Assembly: GCA_900319635.1 (NCBI GenBank)
Contig: ONPF01000003.1
Coordinates: 124,001-188,000 of the forward strand
Length of the DNA stretch: 64,000 bases
From: an uncultured Eubacteriales bacterium
GTDB lineage: Bacteria > Bacillota > Clostridia > Oscillospirales > Oscillospiraceae
Reading direction: 5' to 3'
Position numbers and translations under genes: made by a program. The notes beneath the pieces are model-generated. The model was not told the DNA's origin and made no database searches. It worked only from the letters and a program-made list of their open reading frames with translations. This document shows, piece after piece, positions 1-8,715 of this stretch (position 1 is the first letter of the stretch; each line of letters begins with the position of its first letter).

Positions 1-2
1 TG

Positions 3-854
3 CCCCACCTGGCCAAGGATCAGATGCAGAAGACCCTGTCCGAGGGCTTCACCGGCGAGGGTCTGAACATTCTGCTGGGTTCCACCCCCTATGCCGACGA
101 GGGCAAGGATCGGGTAAAGCTGGCGGTCATGAGCATCCTCAACGACATGTACGGCATCACGGAAGAGGACTTCCTCTCCGCAGAGCTGGCTGCCGTCCCC
201 GGCTTTGACGTGTGCGAGGTGGGCCTGGACCGCTCCCTCATCGGCGGCTACGGCCACGACGACCGGGTCTGCGCCTATGCAGAGCTGAAGGCCATCTTCG
301 ACGTGAAGGATCCGGAGAAGACCTGCGTCTGCATCCTGGCCGATAAGGAGGAGACCGGCTCCGACGGCGTCACCGGCATGCAGTCAGCCGCCTTCGACTG
401 CTTCATGGAGGATCTGTGCGTGGAGCAGGGCGTGTCTCTGCGCCGCTGCTTTGAAAACAGCTTCTGCCTCTCCGCCGACGTGTCCAACGCCTTCGATCCC
501 CTGTATCCCGAGGTCTCCGAGAAGCGCAGCGACTCCAAGGTGAACTACGGCATGGCCATCTGCAAGTTCACCGGCTCCCGGGGCAAGGGCGGCACCAGTG
601 ACGCCTCCGCCGAGCTGGTGGCCTACCTGCGCCGCCTGTACGAGCGGGAAGGCGTGGTGTGGCAGATGGCGGAGCTGGGCAAGGTCGACCAGGGCGGCGG
701 CGGCACCATCGCCAAGTTCATGGCCAACCGCAACATCGACACCATCGACGCCGGCGTCCCCGTCCTCAGCATGCACGCCCCCTTCGAGGTGGTAGGCAAG
801 TTCGACTGCTACATGACCTACAAGGGCGTTCTCGCCGCCTACGCGGACAAGTAA
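3..854 (+). CDS. M18 family aminopeptidase, 5'-truncated
   Basis: A zinc-dependent aspartyl aminopeptidase-like enzyme that removes N-terminal residues from peptides in the cytoplasm. The open frame runs in from the window edge, so the N-terminal third is missing. Visible M18 landmarks are GHDDR, DKEETGS, SADVSNAFDP, the glycine-rich GGGGTIAKF stretch and the final SMHAPFEV segment before the C-terminus. Members of the family usually have about 430-460 residues; about 284 codons are visible here. The methionine at 24 is internal and should not be taken as the start. The gene is followed at once by a strong hairpin terminator. The family call is secure; the natural substrate is not shown. Confidence 0.93.
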   Translation, partial: PHLAKDQMQKTLSEGFTGEGLNILLGSTPYADEGKDRVKLAVMSILNDMYGITEEDFLSAELAAVPGFDVCEVGLDRSLIGGYGHDDRVCAYAELKAIFDVKDPEKTCVCILADKEETGSDGVTGMQSAAFDCFMEDLCVEQGVSLRRCFENSFCLSADVSNAFDPLYPEVSEKRSDSKVNYGMAICKFTGSRGKGGTSDASAELVAYLRRLYEREGVVWQMAELGKVDQGGGGTIAKFMANRNIDTIDAGVPVLSMHAPFEVVGKFDCYMTYKGVLAAYADK

Positions 855-869
855 GCTTTCAGTTTTCAG

Positions 870-917
870 AAAAAACGGGTAAATGTGCAAAACCATCGCA
901 CATTTACCCGTTTTTTG
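870..917 (+). terminator. Intrinsic terminator, possibly bidirectional
   Basis: A near-perfect inverted repeat of about 19 bp (870-888 with 898-916) has A residues on its left flank and a T run on its right. It lies between the M18 gene and the end of the convergent membrane-protein gene, so it can serve both strands. Confidence 0.9.
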
Positions 918-922
918 GTTCG

Positions 923-1408
923 CTATGAAGGAAAAATCTCCCGCAGAACGGCCTCGGCCTTGTCGGCCTGCCGTTTGAACAGTATGCGGATCAATGCTTG
1001 CCCGCCGAGAATCATAACCAGCGCAGTGATCACGCCTCTGAAGCCCGAACCCGGGTCGTGCAGAAGGATCAAAAGGAAGATACAGAAGAAAAAAGCGACA
1101 AAGCCGAACCAGACCCGCATAAAGCCCCGCGCAAAGGACTGCAGCTCCATCTTGATTGAAATGTGCGAACCCTGGGTCGCGGGAATGACCTTTCCTTCTA
1201 TGCGGATTGTAGTGGAATAGCCTTGGCTAAAAGTCTCCAGACGGGGGCTGAGCTGAAAGCTGTCCTCTTCCACTGTGCCCCAAAAGAGGCGGGAACTCTC
1301 GCTCTTCCAAGGCTGCAAGGTCTGCTCTGTCATACTGCTGATGGTGTTCATCACCGTCTGGGGATCCTTGTAAGTATCCCAACTCAGCTCACGGTGGGGC
1401 AGAAGCAT
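923..1408 (-). CDS. Small membrane protein of unknown function
   Basis: A 161-residue protein that I do not recognise. The N-terminal two thirds are soluble with many Ser/Thr and Glu residues. Two hydrophobic stretches near residues 100-117 and 126-145 look like a membrane hairpin, followed by a short basic tail. A GTG nine bases further upstream would add three residues, but an AAGGG ribosome-binding site lies about 10 nt before the ATG at 1408 and almost touches the GTG, so the ATG is preferred. It is divergent from tepA across a short gap. The layout resembles YcxB-like membrane proteins, but no defining motif was seen. Confidence 0.7.
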   Translation of the reverse strand: MLLPHRELSWDTYKDPQTVMNTISSMTEQTLQPWKSESSRLFWGTVEEDSFQLSPRLETFSQGYSTTIRIEGKVIPATQGSHISIKMELQSFARGFMRVWFGFVAFFFCIFLLILLHDPGSGFRGVITALVMILGGQALIRILFKRQADKAEAVLREIFPS

Positions 1409-1472
1409 GTTTTTCACACCCTTTTTGTGAATTTGCGGGAAAATCCGGGCACAATAATGCGGAGGTGATTAC

Positions 1473-2096
1473 ATGGACGAAATTAAAGAACTGGGCGCGG
1501 CGAAGCAGGGGAGCATCCACTGCCTCACCATCGTGGGACAGATCGAGGGACACCAGACGCTGCCGGAGGATACCAAATCCACCAAGTACGAGCACATCCT
1601 GCCTCTGATCGCGGCGATCGAGGAGAGCCCGGAGATCCAGGGCCTGCTGATCCTGCTGAACACCATGGGCGGGGACGTGGAGGCGGGACTGGCCATTGCG
1701 GAGATGATCGCCGGCATGACAAAGCCGACGGTATCTCTGGTGCTGGGAGGAGGACACTCCATCGGCGTGCCCCTCGCGGTGGCGGCCAAGTGCAGCATGA
1801 TCGCCCCCTCCGCGGCTATGACGATCCATCCGGTGCGCCTCAACGGCGTGGTGATCGGCGTGCCGCAGACCTATAACTACTTCGCCCGGATCCAGGAGCG
1901 GATCGTCCGTTTCGTGACAGAGCACTCCCACATCTCCCGGGAGGACTACCTGCGCCTCATGACCAATACCGACGAGCTTGCCAACGACGTGGGCAGCGTC
2001 ATCTATGGGGAAGAGGCGGTGGAAAAGGGGCTCATTGACCGGGTGGGCAGCCTCTCGGATGCGCTGAGCTGGCTGCACGAGAAAATCAAATCGTAG
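1473..2096 (+). CDS. tepA: ClpP-family protease TepA
   Basis: A ClpP-like serine protease of the TepA subgroup, reported in Bacillus as a translocation-enhancing protein linked to sporulation and secretion. The 207-residue protein has the ClpP fold signatures: NTMGGDVEAGLAIAE, the nucleophile region GGGHSIGVP (Ser96) and MTIHPVRL with the catalytic His119. The stretch around residues 30-60 (PEDTKSTKYEHI) is typical of TepA rather than ClpP. The start has a GGAGGTG site seven to eight bases upstream. The TAG stop codon lies inside a short intergenic repeat. It is a single gene, convergent with prmA. Confidence 0.9.
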   Translation: MDEIKELGAAKQGSIHCLTIVGQIEGHQTLPEDTKSTKYEHILPLIAAIEESPEIQGLLILLNTMGGDVEAGLAIAEMIAGMTKPTVSLVLGGGHSIGVPLAVAAKCSMIAPSAAMTIHPVRLNGVVIGVPQTYNYFARIQERIVRFVTEHSHISREDYLRLMTNTDELANDVGSVIYGEEAVEKGLIDRVGSLSDALSWLHEKIKS

Positions 2097-2120
2097 GGGC
2101 GACCTTTGGTCGCCTCGTCC
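2092..2120 (+). repeat. Short GTAGGGG-type palindromic repeat
   Basis: A 29-bp palindromic element, GTAGGGG followed by complementary GGCGACC and GGTCGCC arms. It overlaps the tepA stop codon and fills the gap to prmA. Related GTAGGGG elements occur at about 21184 and 39374. It has no T run, so it is not a classical terminator. Confidence 0.6.
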
Positions 2121-2129
2121 GAAAACCGC

Positions 2130-3047
2130 TTACTTTGCCACAAAGCAGTGCCACTCTTCCTCGCAGCGGTGCTCCAGAACGGTAAAGCCCGCCTGCTCGA
2201 TGGCGGCGCGCACCTCGTCCTGCCGCCCCTCGATGATGCCGGAGCTGATCCAGATCCCCTCGGGGCCCAGAAAGTCCCGCACATAGCGGGAGAGGGGGAT
2301 GATCACGTCGGAGACGATATTGGAGAGCACCAGCTGGTAGCCGCCGCCGAATCGCCGCCGCAGGGAGGCGTCGGAAAGGATGTCCCCCGCGCAGGCGGTG
2401 AGCCGCTCGGCGCCGATGCCGTTGAGCGCGGCGTTTGCCCGCACCACGTCCGGCGCCTTGGGGTCGATGTCGCAGCCCAGGCAGCTCTTGGCCCCCAGAA
2501 CCAGCGCCCCGATACCCAGGATCCCGCTGCCGCAGCCCAGATCCAGCACCCGGGTATCCTGGTTTACATAATCTTGTAAGGCGGCCAGGCACATACGGGT
2601 GGTGGGATGGCTGCCGGTGCCGAAAATCAGACCCGGATCCAGGCGCAGGGGAATCCGACCGTCCTCCGGAATGGGCTCCCACTCGGGCACCACCACCAGC
2701 TTCTCGCCCACCTCGATGGGCTTATAGTACTCCCGCCAGTTGTTTTCCCAGTCGCTGTCGTCCACAAAGCTGACGGCGACGTTTCCATAAGCGGCGCGGA
2801 TTTGCCGCAGGGAGTCCTGTCCCGCCTCGTCGTCGGTCAGGTAGCACTTGATGCGGCTGAGACCCTGGTATTTCTGCTCCAGCTCCTCGTCCACATAATC
2901 CCAGTAGGCATGGTTGTTTTCCAGAAAATCCCGGAAATCCTCCTCGTTTTCGATCACAAAGCCGCCTACGCCCATGGCGGTCATCTCCTCGCAGCGGCGG
3001 TCGATTTCCCGGGCGGGTGTGTCGACGATCACTTCCATATAACGCAT
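2130..3047 (-). CDS. prmA: Ribosomal protein L11 methyltransferase
   Basis: An S-adenosylmethionine-dependent enzyme that trimethylates lysines and the N-terminus of ribosomal protein L11. The 305-residue protein has an N-terminal substrate-recognition part and a C-terminal Rossmann methyltransferase domain. This carries GTGSHPTTRMCL, the SAM-binding VLDLGCGSGILGIGA and LSNIVSDVI (the NPPY-like position). The ATG at 3047 has an AAAGGAG site eight bases upstream; a longer in-frame extension lacks a site and family similarity. It lies 38 bp downstream of the pseudouridine synthase gene on the same strand, so both are probably one transcript. Confidence 0.95.
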   Translation of the reverse strand: MRYMEVIVDTPAREIDRRCEEMTAMGVGGFVIENEEDFRDFLENNHAYWDYVDEELEQKYQGLSRIKCYLTDDEAGQDSLRQIRAAYGNVAVSFVDDSDWENNWREYYKPIEVGEKLVVVPEWEPIPEDGRIPLRLDPGLIFGTGSHPTTRMCLAALQDYVNQDTRVLDLGCGSGILGIGALVLGAKSCLGCDIDPKAPDVVRANAALNGIGAERLTACAGDILSDASLRRRFGGGYQLVLSNIVSDVIIPLSRYVRDFLGPEGIWISSGIIEGRQDEVRAAIEQAGFTVLEHRCEEEWHCFVAK

Positions 3048-3085
3048 ATTTTGTTCTCCTTTAGCTTGAATCATTTTCGAAGAGC

Positions 3086-3718
3086 TCAGTGCATCGCATC
3101 GCTGAACAGCGTCCAGGGCCAGGCATCCGGCGCAGACAGCGTAAAGGCAAGCCTTTCCCCGGTGAGGGGATGGGGGAAGCACAGTGCCGCGGAGAAGAGG
3201 GCAAGGCCGCAGTCCCGGAAGGCGCTGCCGTATTTCCGGTCTCCCGCCAGGGGAAAGCCCCGGGAGGCGAACTGCACCCGGATCTGGTGGCTGCGCCCGG
3301 TCTCCAGGCGCACCCGGAGCAGACTCAGCCCCTCCCGCTCCGCAAGCAGCCGGTAGGAGAGCTCCGCCTCCCGCACCCCGCGCCGCATCCGCTGCACCAC
3401 ATAGCTTTTGTTCTTTGCCGCGTCCCGGTACAGCAGATCCCGCAGGGTGCCGGCGGGCTCCGGTTGCCCCTGCACCACGGCAAGGTATTCTTTTTCCAGC
3501 TTCCCCGCTGCAATGGCGGCGGAAAGCCCCGCGGCGGCCTGCTTCGTTTTGGCATAGACCATCAGCCCGCCGGTCTCCCGATCCAAGCGGTGGACACAGC
3601 AGATTTCCTTCGCTCCGGTGGCTTCCCGCAAAAGCTCCGGCATGCCGCCCTCCTCGGAAAGAACACCGGCCGGCTTTTCGCAGACCAGAAGCGAGGAATC
3701 TTCATATAGAATGTGCAT
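3086..3718 (-). CDS. RluA-family pseudouridine synthase
   Basis: An RNA-modifying enzyme that converts uridine to pseudouridine in rRNA or tRNA. The 210-residue protein carries the RluA catalytic motif HRLDRETGGLMV with the nucleophile Asp46, and the later motifs KEYLA, GRSHQIRVQFA and PLAGDRKYG. It is short and has no S4 RNA-binding domain, like the compact RluA-like paralogues of Firmicutes. The target base cannot be told from the sequence. It is the first gene of a two-gene unit with prmA and has a good sigma-A promoter upstream. Confidence 0.92.
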   Translation of the reverse strand: MHILYEDSSLLVCEKPAGVLSEEGGMPELLREATGAKEICCVHRLDRETGGLMVYAKTKQAAAGLSAAIAAGKLEKEYLAVVQGQPEPAGTLRDLLYRDAAKNKSYVVQRMRRGVREAELSYRLLAEREGLSLLRVRLETGRSHQIRVQFASRGFPLAGDRKYGSAFRDCGLALFSAALCFPHPLTGERLAFTLSAPDAWPWTLFSDAMH

Positions 3719-3733
3719 AGCATCACCCGCAAC

Positions 3734-3762
3734 ATTGTACCGCAGAAGAGCGAAAAATGCCA
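3734..3762 (-). promoter_or_regulatory. Putative sigma-A promoter for the pseudouridine synthase/prmA unit
   Basis: Minus-strand TGGCAT (3757-3762) and TACAAT (3734-3739) are separated by 17 bp, placed to start transcription just before the synthase gene. Confidence 0.55.
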
Positions 3763-3868
3763 GAGCTTTTCACGCCGTTCAGAAATCCAGCAACTTATGC
3801 TTGAAATCAGTAGATAATTCTGATAAAGTATAAAATAAGGGAATATAGCGAAAAGGAGCTGCTAATTG

Positions 3869-5623
3869 ATGGGCTTTTCCAATATCCTTGCCCTGCTGGG
3901 GGGCGTTGCGCTTTTCCTCTTCGGTATGAGCCTGATGGGGGACGGTCTCAAGCGTGTGGCCGGCAACCGGATGGAGCTGGTGCTGTACCGGCTTACGGGC
4001 ACGCCTCTGCGGGGCGCGCTGCTGGGTACCGGCGTCACGGCGGTGATCCAATCCTCCTCTGCCACCTCGGTGATGGTGGTGGGCTTCGTGAACTCCGGCA
4101 TGATGAAGCTCAAGCAGGCGGTGCCGGTGATCCAGGGCGCTCTGATCGGCACCAGCATCACGGGCTGGATCATTGCCCTCTCCAGCGTCCAGGGCGGCGG
4201 CATTGCAAGCTTCTTTTCCACCGAGAACCTGGCGGCGTTGGTGGCCGTGGGAGGCATCTGCCTGCGAATGTTTTCCAAGCGGCAGGTGCACCACCATGTG
4301 GGGGACATTCTGCTGGGCTTTGCGGTGCTGATGTTCGGCATGAAGGCCATGAGCGGCGCGGTGGAGCCGCTGAAAAGCGACCCTGCCTTTATCGATATGA
4401 TCACAGCCTTTTCCCATCCGCTGCTGGGTGTGCTGGTCGGCGCGGCCTTTACCGCCGTGCTGCAGAGCGCTTCGGCCGCGGTGGGCATTCTGCAGGCCCT
4501 GTCCCTGACCGGGGCTATCCGCTTCAACACCGCCTATCCGCTGATCCTGGGTATTGCCATCGGATCCGCCGTTCCGGTGCTGCTCTCGGCGCTGGGCGCC
4601 AAGGCGGACGGGCGCAGAGCCGCGTTTTCCTATCTGGTAATCGAGATGATCGGCGCTCTGGTTTTCGGCATACTCTATTATGCGCTGAATGCCTTTGTGG
4701 ATCTGGGGCTCCAGGATCTGCTGATGAACCCGGTGAACATTGCGCTGGTGAATACTCTCTTCCGCGCGGCGACGGCGATGGTGCTGCTGCCGCTGGATGG
4801 ATTGATCATCCGACTGGTGACCCGCCTGGTTCGGGAGCGGGAGGATGAAAAGGCGGCGGAGGGCGAGCTGGATCGCCTGGACGAGCGCTTCCTGCAGCAT
4901 CCTGCCCTGGCGGTGGAGCAGAGCCATCTGACAGTCAACGCCATGGCGCGCACCTCCTTGGAGAATATCAAGCTCGCCATCGGTCTGCTGGATGAGTTCA
5001 GCGAGGCGGGAAAGCGCAAGGTGGAGAAGATCGAGGATCTGGTGGACCGCTACGAGGACAAGCTGGGAACCTACCTGGTGAAGCTCAACACCAACGAGCT
5101 CAACCGGAAACAGAACGAGAGCGTCTCCAAGTATCTGCATACCCTCAGTGATTTCGAGCGTATCAGTGACCATGCCATGAACATCTGCTCCGTGGCGCAG
5201 GAGGTAAAGGAAAAGCAGATCCACTTCTCCGGCGAAGCAAAGAAAGAGCTGGATGTTCTGACCGCCGCGCTGACGGAGATTCTGGATCTGGCCTTCGGCG
5301 CCTTCATCGAGGAGGATGTGGGCAAAGCGCGGATGGTGGAGCCTCTGGAGGAACTGATCGACACCCTTTGCGACGAAATGAAGCTAAGGCACGTGGAGCG
5401 TCTGCAGCAGGGGGTCTGCTCCCTGTCCCAGGGCTTTGTCTTCAACGACATTCTGACCAACTTTGAGCGCGTGGCTGACCACTGCTCCAACCTGGCGGTG
5501 GCGATGATCGAGCTGGAGACCGACGCCTTCGACACCCACGACTACATCATCAACCTCAAGGAGCTGCATTCCCAGCAGTTTGATCAGCTCTATGAGCAGT
5601 ACGCGCAGAAATATCAGATCTAA
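3869..5623 (+). CDS. Na/Pi cotransporter family protein with PhoU-like domain
   Basis: A membrane protein of the NptA/PNaS family, expected to couple Na+ to phosphate or another anion. About 584 residues: the first 300 hold the two Na_Pi_cotrans repeats with the signatures QSSSATSVMVVGFVNSG and LQSASAAVGILQALS and about eight hydrophobic segments. From about residue 340 to 560 there is an alpha-helical PhoU-like domain with repeated acidic, helix-forming stretches such as FERISDHAMNIC and FERVADHCSNLA. An in-frame TTG three bases earlier also fits the AGGAG site (7 versus 10 nt spacing). The gene is flanked by its own terminator and appears monocistronic. Confidence 0.9.
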   Translation: MGFSNILALLGGVALFLFGMSLMGDGLKRVAGNRMELVLYRLTGTPLRGALLGTGVTAVIQSSSATSVMVVGFVNSGMMKLKQAVPVIQGALIGTSITGWIIALSSVQGGGIASFFSTENLAALVAVGGICLRMFSKRQVHHHVGDILLGFAVLMFGMKAMSGAVEPLKSDPAFIDMITAFSHPLLGVLVGAAFTAVLQSASAAVGILQALSLTGAIRFNTAYPLILGIAIGSAVPVLLSALGAKADGRRAAFSYLVIEMIGALVFGILYYALNAFVDLGLQDLLMNPVNIALVNTLFRAATAMVLLPLDGLIIRLVTRLVREREDEKAAEGELDRLDERFLQHPALAVEQSHLTVNAMARTSLENIKLAIGLLDEFSEAGKRKVEKIEDLVDRYEDKLGTYLVKLNTNELNRKQNESVSKYLHTLSDFERISDHAMNICSVAQEVKEKQIHFSGEAKKELDVLTAALTEILDLAFGAFIEEDVGKARMVEPLEELIDTLCDEMKLRHVERLQQGVCSLSQGFVFNDILTNFERVADHCSNLAVAMIELETDAFDTHDYIINLKELHSQQFDQLYEQYAQKYQI

Positions 5624-5624
5624 G

Positions 5625-5665
5625 AGCAAACCCGGAGCTGAATCGGCTCCGGGTTTGCTGTATTC
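5625..5665 (+). terminator. Intrinsic terminator shared by convergent genes
   Basis: A perfect 14-bp stem (5625-5638 with 5646-5659) with a 7-nt loop separates the Na/Pi gene from the end of the dihydrouridine synthase gene. The T-rich tail is weak on the plus strand. Confidence 0.75.
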
Positions 5666-6633
5666 TATTCCGGCAGAGCGCCGGGGAAGGCGGCCTGCGG
5701 ATCAAAGCGCCCCGAGCCGAACATCGCCGCCACGGCGGATTCGTATTCCGAAAGGCTGCGCGCCTTGTTCAGAGCTTTCAGCGGGTGGTCTGCGCCGGGG
5801 AACATGTGGTTAACATAATACCATAGCTCCTTCAGGCGGCCAAGAATGTGGTATTCCTGGAGACCGTCCTCCCGGAGGGCTGCGCACAGGGCGTCCAGAA
5901 AGGCGCGAAGCTCCGCCTCCTCCAGAGGCGCTCCGCCGCGCAGCACACGGAAGAGCGCCGGATTCGTCAGCGCTCCCCGGCCCAGCATGAAGCGATCCAG
6001 CCCGGGGAAGCGGGTGCGCACCGCGTCAAAGGAAGCCGGACTCAGAATGTTCCCGTTGTAGCAGAGGGGGGCGCGGCTCTGCACCGCAGCGAGGGAAAAG
6101 GCGGATAGATCCGGCGTGCTCTTGTACATCCCCGCCCGCGGGCGGGCATGGACAATGAGCTCCGAGAGGGGATAGCGATTGTAAAGCTCCAGAATCGGGG
6201 CAAACTCCTCAGGCTTTTCCAGCCCCAGGCGGGTCTTCACCGAGATCCGCAGCGGGCAGCGGGAAAAGACCTCGGCCAGAAAGTCGTCCAACGAGCGCAG
6301 ATCCGCCAGCATGCCGGCGCCCTTGTGCTTGGGCACCACCGTGCCGGAGGGGCAGCCGGCGTTCAGATTGACCTCCCGGTAACCCATGGCGGCCAGCTCC
6401 CGACTGAGCGCCAGGAAGGCCTCCGGCCGGTTGCAGAGGATCTGGGGAACCAGATCGATCCCCACGTTTCGCTCCGGCTCCAGCTCCCGCAGGGCGGAGC
6501 GCTTCACCTTTCCCTGACCGTCCGGCGCCAGGAAGGGGGCGTAATAGCGGTCGACGCCGGGGAAAAAACGGGCGTGGGTCTGGCGAAAGATGCTGGAGGT
6601 CAGCCCCTCCATGGGGGCGAAGGAAAAGTACAC
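5665..6633 (-). CDS. tRNA-dihydrouridine synthase (Dus family)
   Basis: A flavoenzyme that reduces specific uridines in tRNA to dihydrouridine. The 322-residue protein shows the Dus landmarks: N-terminal FAPMEGLTS, the FMN-contacting NLNAGCPSGTVVPKHKGAGML with its catalytic cysteine, ISVKTRLG, the LIVHARPR segment and YNGNI...GRGALTNPALF. I take the GTG at 6633, because a GGGAGG site lies eight bases upstream and homology begins there; the longer ATG start at 6705 would overlap the promoter. Which uridine is modified cannot be told. Confidence 0.93.
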   Translation of the reverse strand: MYFSFAPMEGLTSSIFRQTHARFFPGVDRYYAPFLAPDGQGKVKRSALRELEPERNVGIDLVPQILCNRPEAFLALSRELAAMGYREVNLNAGCPSGTVVPKHKGAGMLADLRSLDDFLAEVFSRCPLRISVKTRLGLEKPEEFAPILELYNRYPLSELIVHARPRAGMYKSTPDLSAFSLAAVQSRAPLCYNGNILSPASFDAVRTRFPGLDRFMLGRGALTNPALFRVLRGGAPLEEAELRAFLDALCAALREDGLQEYHILGRLKELWYYVNHMFPGADHPLKALNKARSLSEYESAVAAMFGSGRFDPQAAFPGALPE

Positions 6634-6676
6634 GGTACCGTACCTCCCGGTTCCGAATATGTATGACTGCCCAGTA

Positions 6677-6705
6677 AGCATAGCAGAAAAGAAGGCCGCG
6701 GTCAA
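6677..6705 (-). promoter_or_regulatory. Putative sigma-A promoter for the dus gene
   Basis: Minus-strand TTGACC (6700-6705) and TATGCT (6677-6682) with a 17-bp spacer, 44 bp upstream of the GTG start. It also supports the shorter start. Confidence 0.65.
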
Positions 6706-6731
6706 AATTTTTTCCCGTTGCTCACAGATTA

Positions 6732-6762
6732 TTCACCAAATGACGAAAAGAAGCGATATAAT
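6732..6762 (+). promoter_or_regulatory. Putative promoter for the coiled-coil membrane protein gene
   Basis: A consensus TATAAT (6757-6762) is preceded by TTCACC (6732-6737) at a long 19-bp spacing. Transcription would start near 6769, which argues against the in-frame ATG at 6770 and for the TTG at 6809. Confidence 0.5.
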
Positions 6763-6808
6763 AAAATGAATGATTATAGACAGGATACCGTGCTTGGAGG
6801 AACAGACA

Positions 6809-8488
6809 TTGAAGCATCCGGCTTTGACAAGAATATTATCCCTGGTTCTGGCTGTGCTGTGCCTGACCATGTTGTTTGCGGGCCTTGGCAGCATCGCGGG
6901 AGCGATGCGTGACCGGGACAGCGCCATGGCGGACTACGGTCGGCTCACGGGGCGGATCGAGGAATATGAGCAGGTTCTGGGCGAACTGGAGGGACAGACC
7001 AGTTATCGGGAAGCGAATCTCGCCTTTACGGAGGAGCGGGAGCAGCACGACGAGCAGGCAGCCCAGCACCGCATGGATCTGGCGATCTACACCGCCACCC
7101 GGGGCGGCCTCCAGGCGGGCTCCGCGGCCCTGGATCAGGCAGAGGAGGCCTTTAACCAGGGCATGGCACAGTATTATGCCGGCATCGCCCTTTTCGAGGA
7201 GCAGGAGAAGGCCTTCTGGGAGGGCTATGAACAGTTCCAGGAGGGCAAGCGGCAGTTGGCCGAGGCGCGGAAGACCCTGGAGCTGGCGCAGAATGCCCTG
7301 GCAGGGCTGCGCGGGCAGTTGGAGCAGAGCCGCGCCCTTGCCGCGATCCTGGAGAGCGAGGACGAGAACGCCCGGCGGGAGCTCACGGTGGCGGCCTATG
7401 ACGGACTGCTGCAGTCTCTGGATCAGGCGGTGGGACTGTACGAGCAGCTGAAAGAGCGGGGCGGCATCAGTGCAGAAGAGCTGCAGAAGCTGGCTGAGAT
7501 GCTGGCGCAGCAGAGCGATGCGGATCTTGGCGAACTGCTGGATAGCATCGAGTGGCAGGATATTTCTGCGGAGACGCTCAACGATCTGGAAAGCAGGGTC
7601 GTGGAGGCCACGGGCATGAGCGTGCAGGAGATCCGCGCACAGATCCAGCAGCAGCGGGACGCGGCGGCGGACATGGACGCGGATGCGCCCATTTCGGAGG
7701 AACAGTTTGCCCTGCTGCAGGCGGGCTATCAACAGAGCCGCGCTTTGCTGCAGGCGGTTGACGAGGCCATGGAGCAGAAGCTCAGCGAATACGAGGGGAA
7801 GCTCAACGAAGCGCTGGCGCAGCTGGACGCTGCCCAGGCGCAGATCGACGCCATGGAGCCCATGATGGAGCAGGGGAAGACCATGATGGAGCAGGCCCGC
7901 GCCGCGCTGGATACGGCGGGCGGACAGATCTCTGCGGGACGGCAGGGCCTCGCCGACGGACGCCGCCAGATCGACGAGCAGGCAGAGGAGCTTGCCCGCC
8001 AGGAGGAGGAGCTGCGCCGGGAAAAGAACGAACTGGATGAGGAGGCTGCCGTCCTGGAGGAAGAGAGCGATGCGCTGGAGCGGCAGCGGCAGCTGGAGCA
8101 GCGGGAGACGTCCCTGCGGTTGATCCTGCTGGAGCGCGAGGGCATCCAGCAGCGGGTCGATGATGGCATGGAGCTGCTGCCCGCCGCGAAAGACTGCGCC
8201 GAGACGCTGCAGCAGGATTCCGAGCGCATGACCAAGGGACGGCTCTGGGTCAGCGGGCTGATGATCTTCGGCGCGGTCTGCGGCTTTGCCGGGATCCGTG
8301 CGGCTTTTGAGAAGACAAAGAAGCGCTTCTGGCTGCTTGCACCGCCGATCCTCTGCCTGGGCAGCGCTATAGGAGCGGAGTTCATCTGCCGTTCTCTTGG
8401 CAGGGGGGACAGCTATTCTGCTCTGGCCGTGGCGATCTTTGCCGCGCTGCTGCTCTGCGTGGCGGCGCCCAGAAAAAAGAAAGCCTGA
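6809..8488 (+). CDS. Large coiled-coil membrane protein, function unknown
   Basis: A 559-residue protein that I cannot assign. One hydrophobic segment lies at about residues 8-30. A very long Glu/Gln/Ala/Leu-rich region (about 45-465) with strong heptad character follows, and then three hydrophobic segments near the C-terminus (about 475-555) ending in a basic KKKA-like tail. The long coiled coil is thus held between membrane anchors, most likely outside the cell. The TTG at 6809 has a GGAGG site eight bases upstream, while the upstream ATG has none. It is transcribed alone between a promoter and a hairpin terminator. A structural or envelope-spanning role is a guess. Confidence 0.8.
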   Translation: MKHPALTRILSLVLAVLCLTMLFAGLGSIAGAMRDRDSAMADYGRLTGRIEEYEQVLGELEGQTSYREANLAFTEEREQHDEQAAQHRMDLAIYTATRGGLQAGSAALDQAEEAFNQGMAQYYAGIALFEEQEKAFWEGYEQFQEGKRQLAEARKTLELAQNALAGLRGQLEQSRALAAILESEDENARRELTVAAYDGLLQSLDQAVGLYEQLKERGGISAEELQKLAEMLAQQSDADLGELLDSIEWQDISAETLNDLESRVVEATGMSVQEIRAQIQQQRDAAADMDADAPISEEQFALLQAGYQQSRALLQAVDEAMEQKLSEYEGKLNEALAQLDAAQAQIDAMEPMMEQGKTMMEQARAALDTAGGQISAGRQGLADGRRQIDEQAEELARQEEELRREKNELDEEAAVLEEESDALERQRQLEQRETSLRLILLEREGIQQRVDDGMELLPAAKDCAETLQQDSERMTKGRLWVSGLMIFGAVCGFAGIRAAFEKTKKRFWLLAPPILCLGSAIGAEFICRSLGRGDSYSALAVAIFAALLLCVAAPRKKKA

Positions 8489-8498
8489 TCGTAAAAAA

Positions 8499-8537
8499 CA
8501 CACGGGGAGACTTCGATGATCTCCCCGTGTGCTTTTC
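8499..8537 (+). terminator. Intrinsic terminator
   Basis: A perfect 12-bp stem (8499-8510 with 8520-8531) and a following CTTTTCT tail end the coiled-coil gene. Confidence 0.85.
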
Positions 8538-8547
8538 TATTCCATGC

Positions 8548-8715
8548 TTATACTAACACCTAATAGAAATCTTTGAATCTTTCCGGTCAGAATTGCGCCA
8601 ACCTTCGTTGGCTTCCTTGACCATAAATCTCCATTATGCTCTGCGGAAGCCGCCTCGTCTGGCACAATTCTGCCTCGGAAATCCTTCTAAAGCTTTCTAT
8701 CAGGTATTAGTATTA
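8548..8715. repeat. 168-bp long imperfect palindrome (MITE-like or structured intergenic element)
   Basis: The two ends match as inverted repeats: 19 of 22 positions agree between 8548-8569 and the reverse complement of 8694-8715, and pairing continues inward for about 20 more bases (CAGAATTGCGCCA against its partner near 8664). Smaller hairpins lie in the centre (8597-8612 and around 8621-8639). The right end supplies the TAA stop codon of the guanylate-kinase-like gene. No coding potential was seen. Confidence 0.65.
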
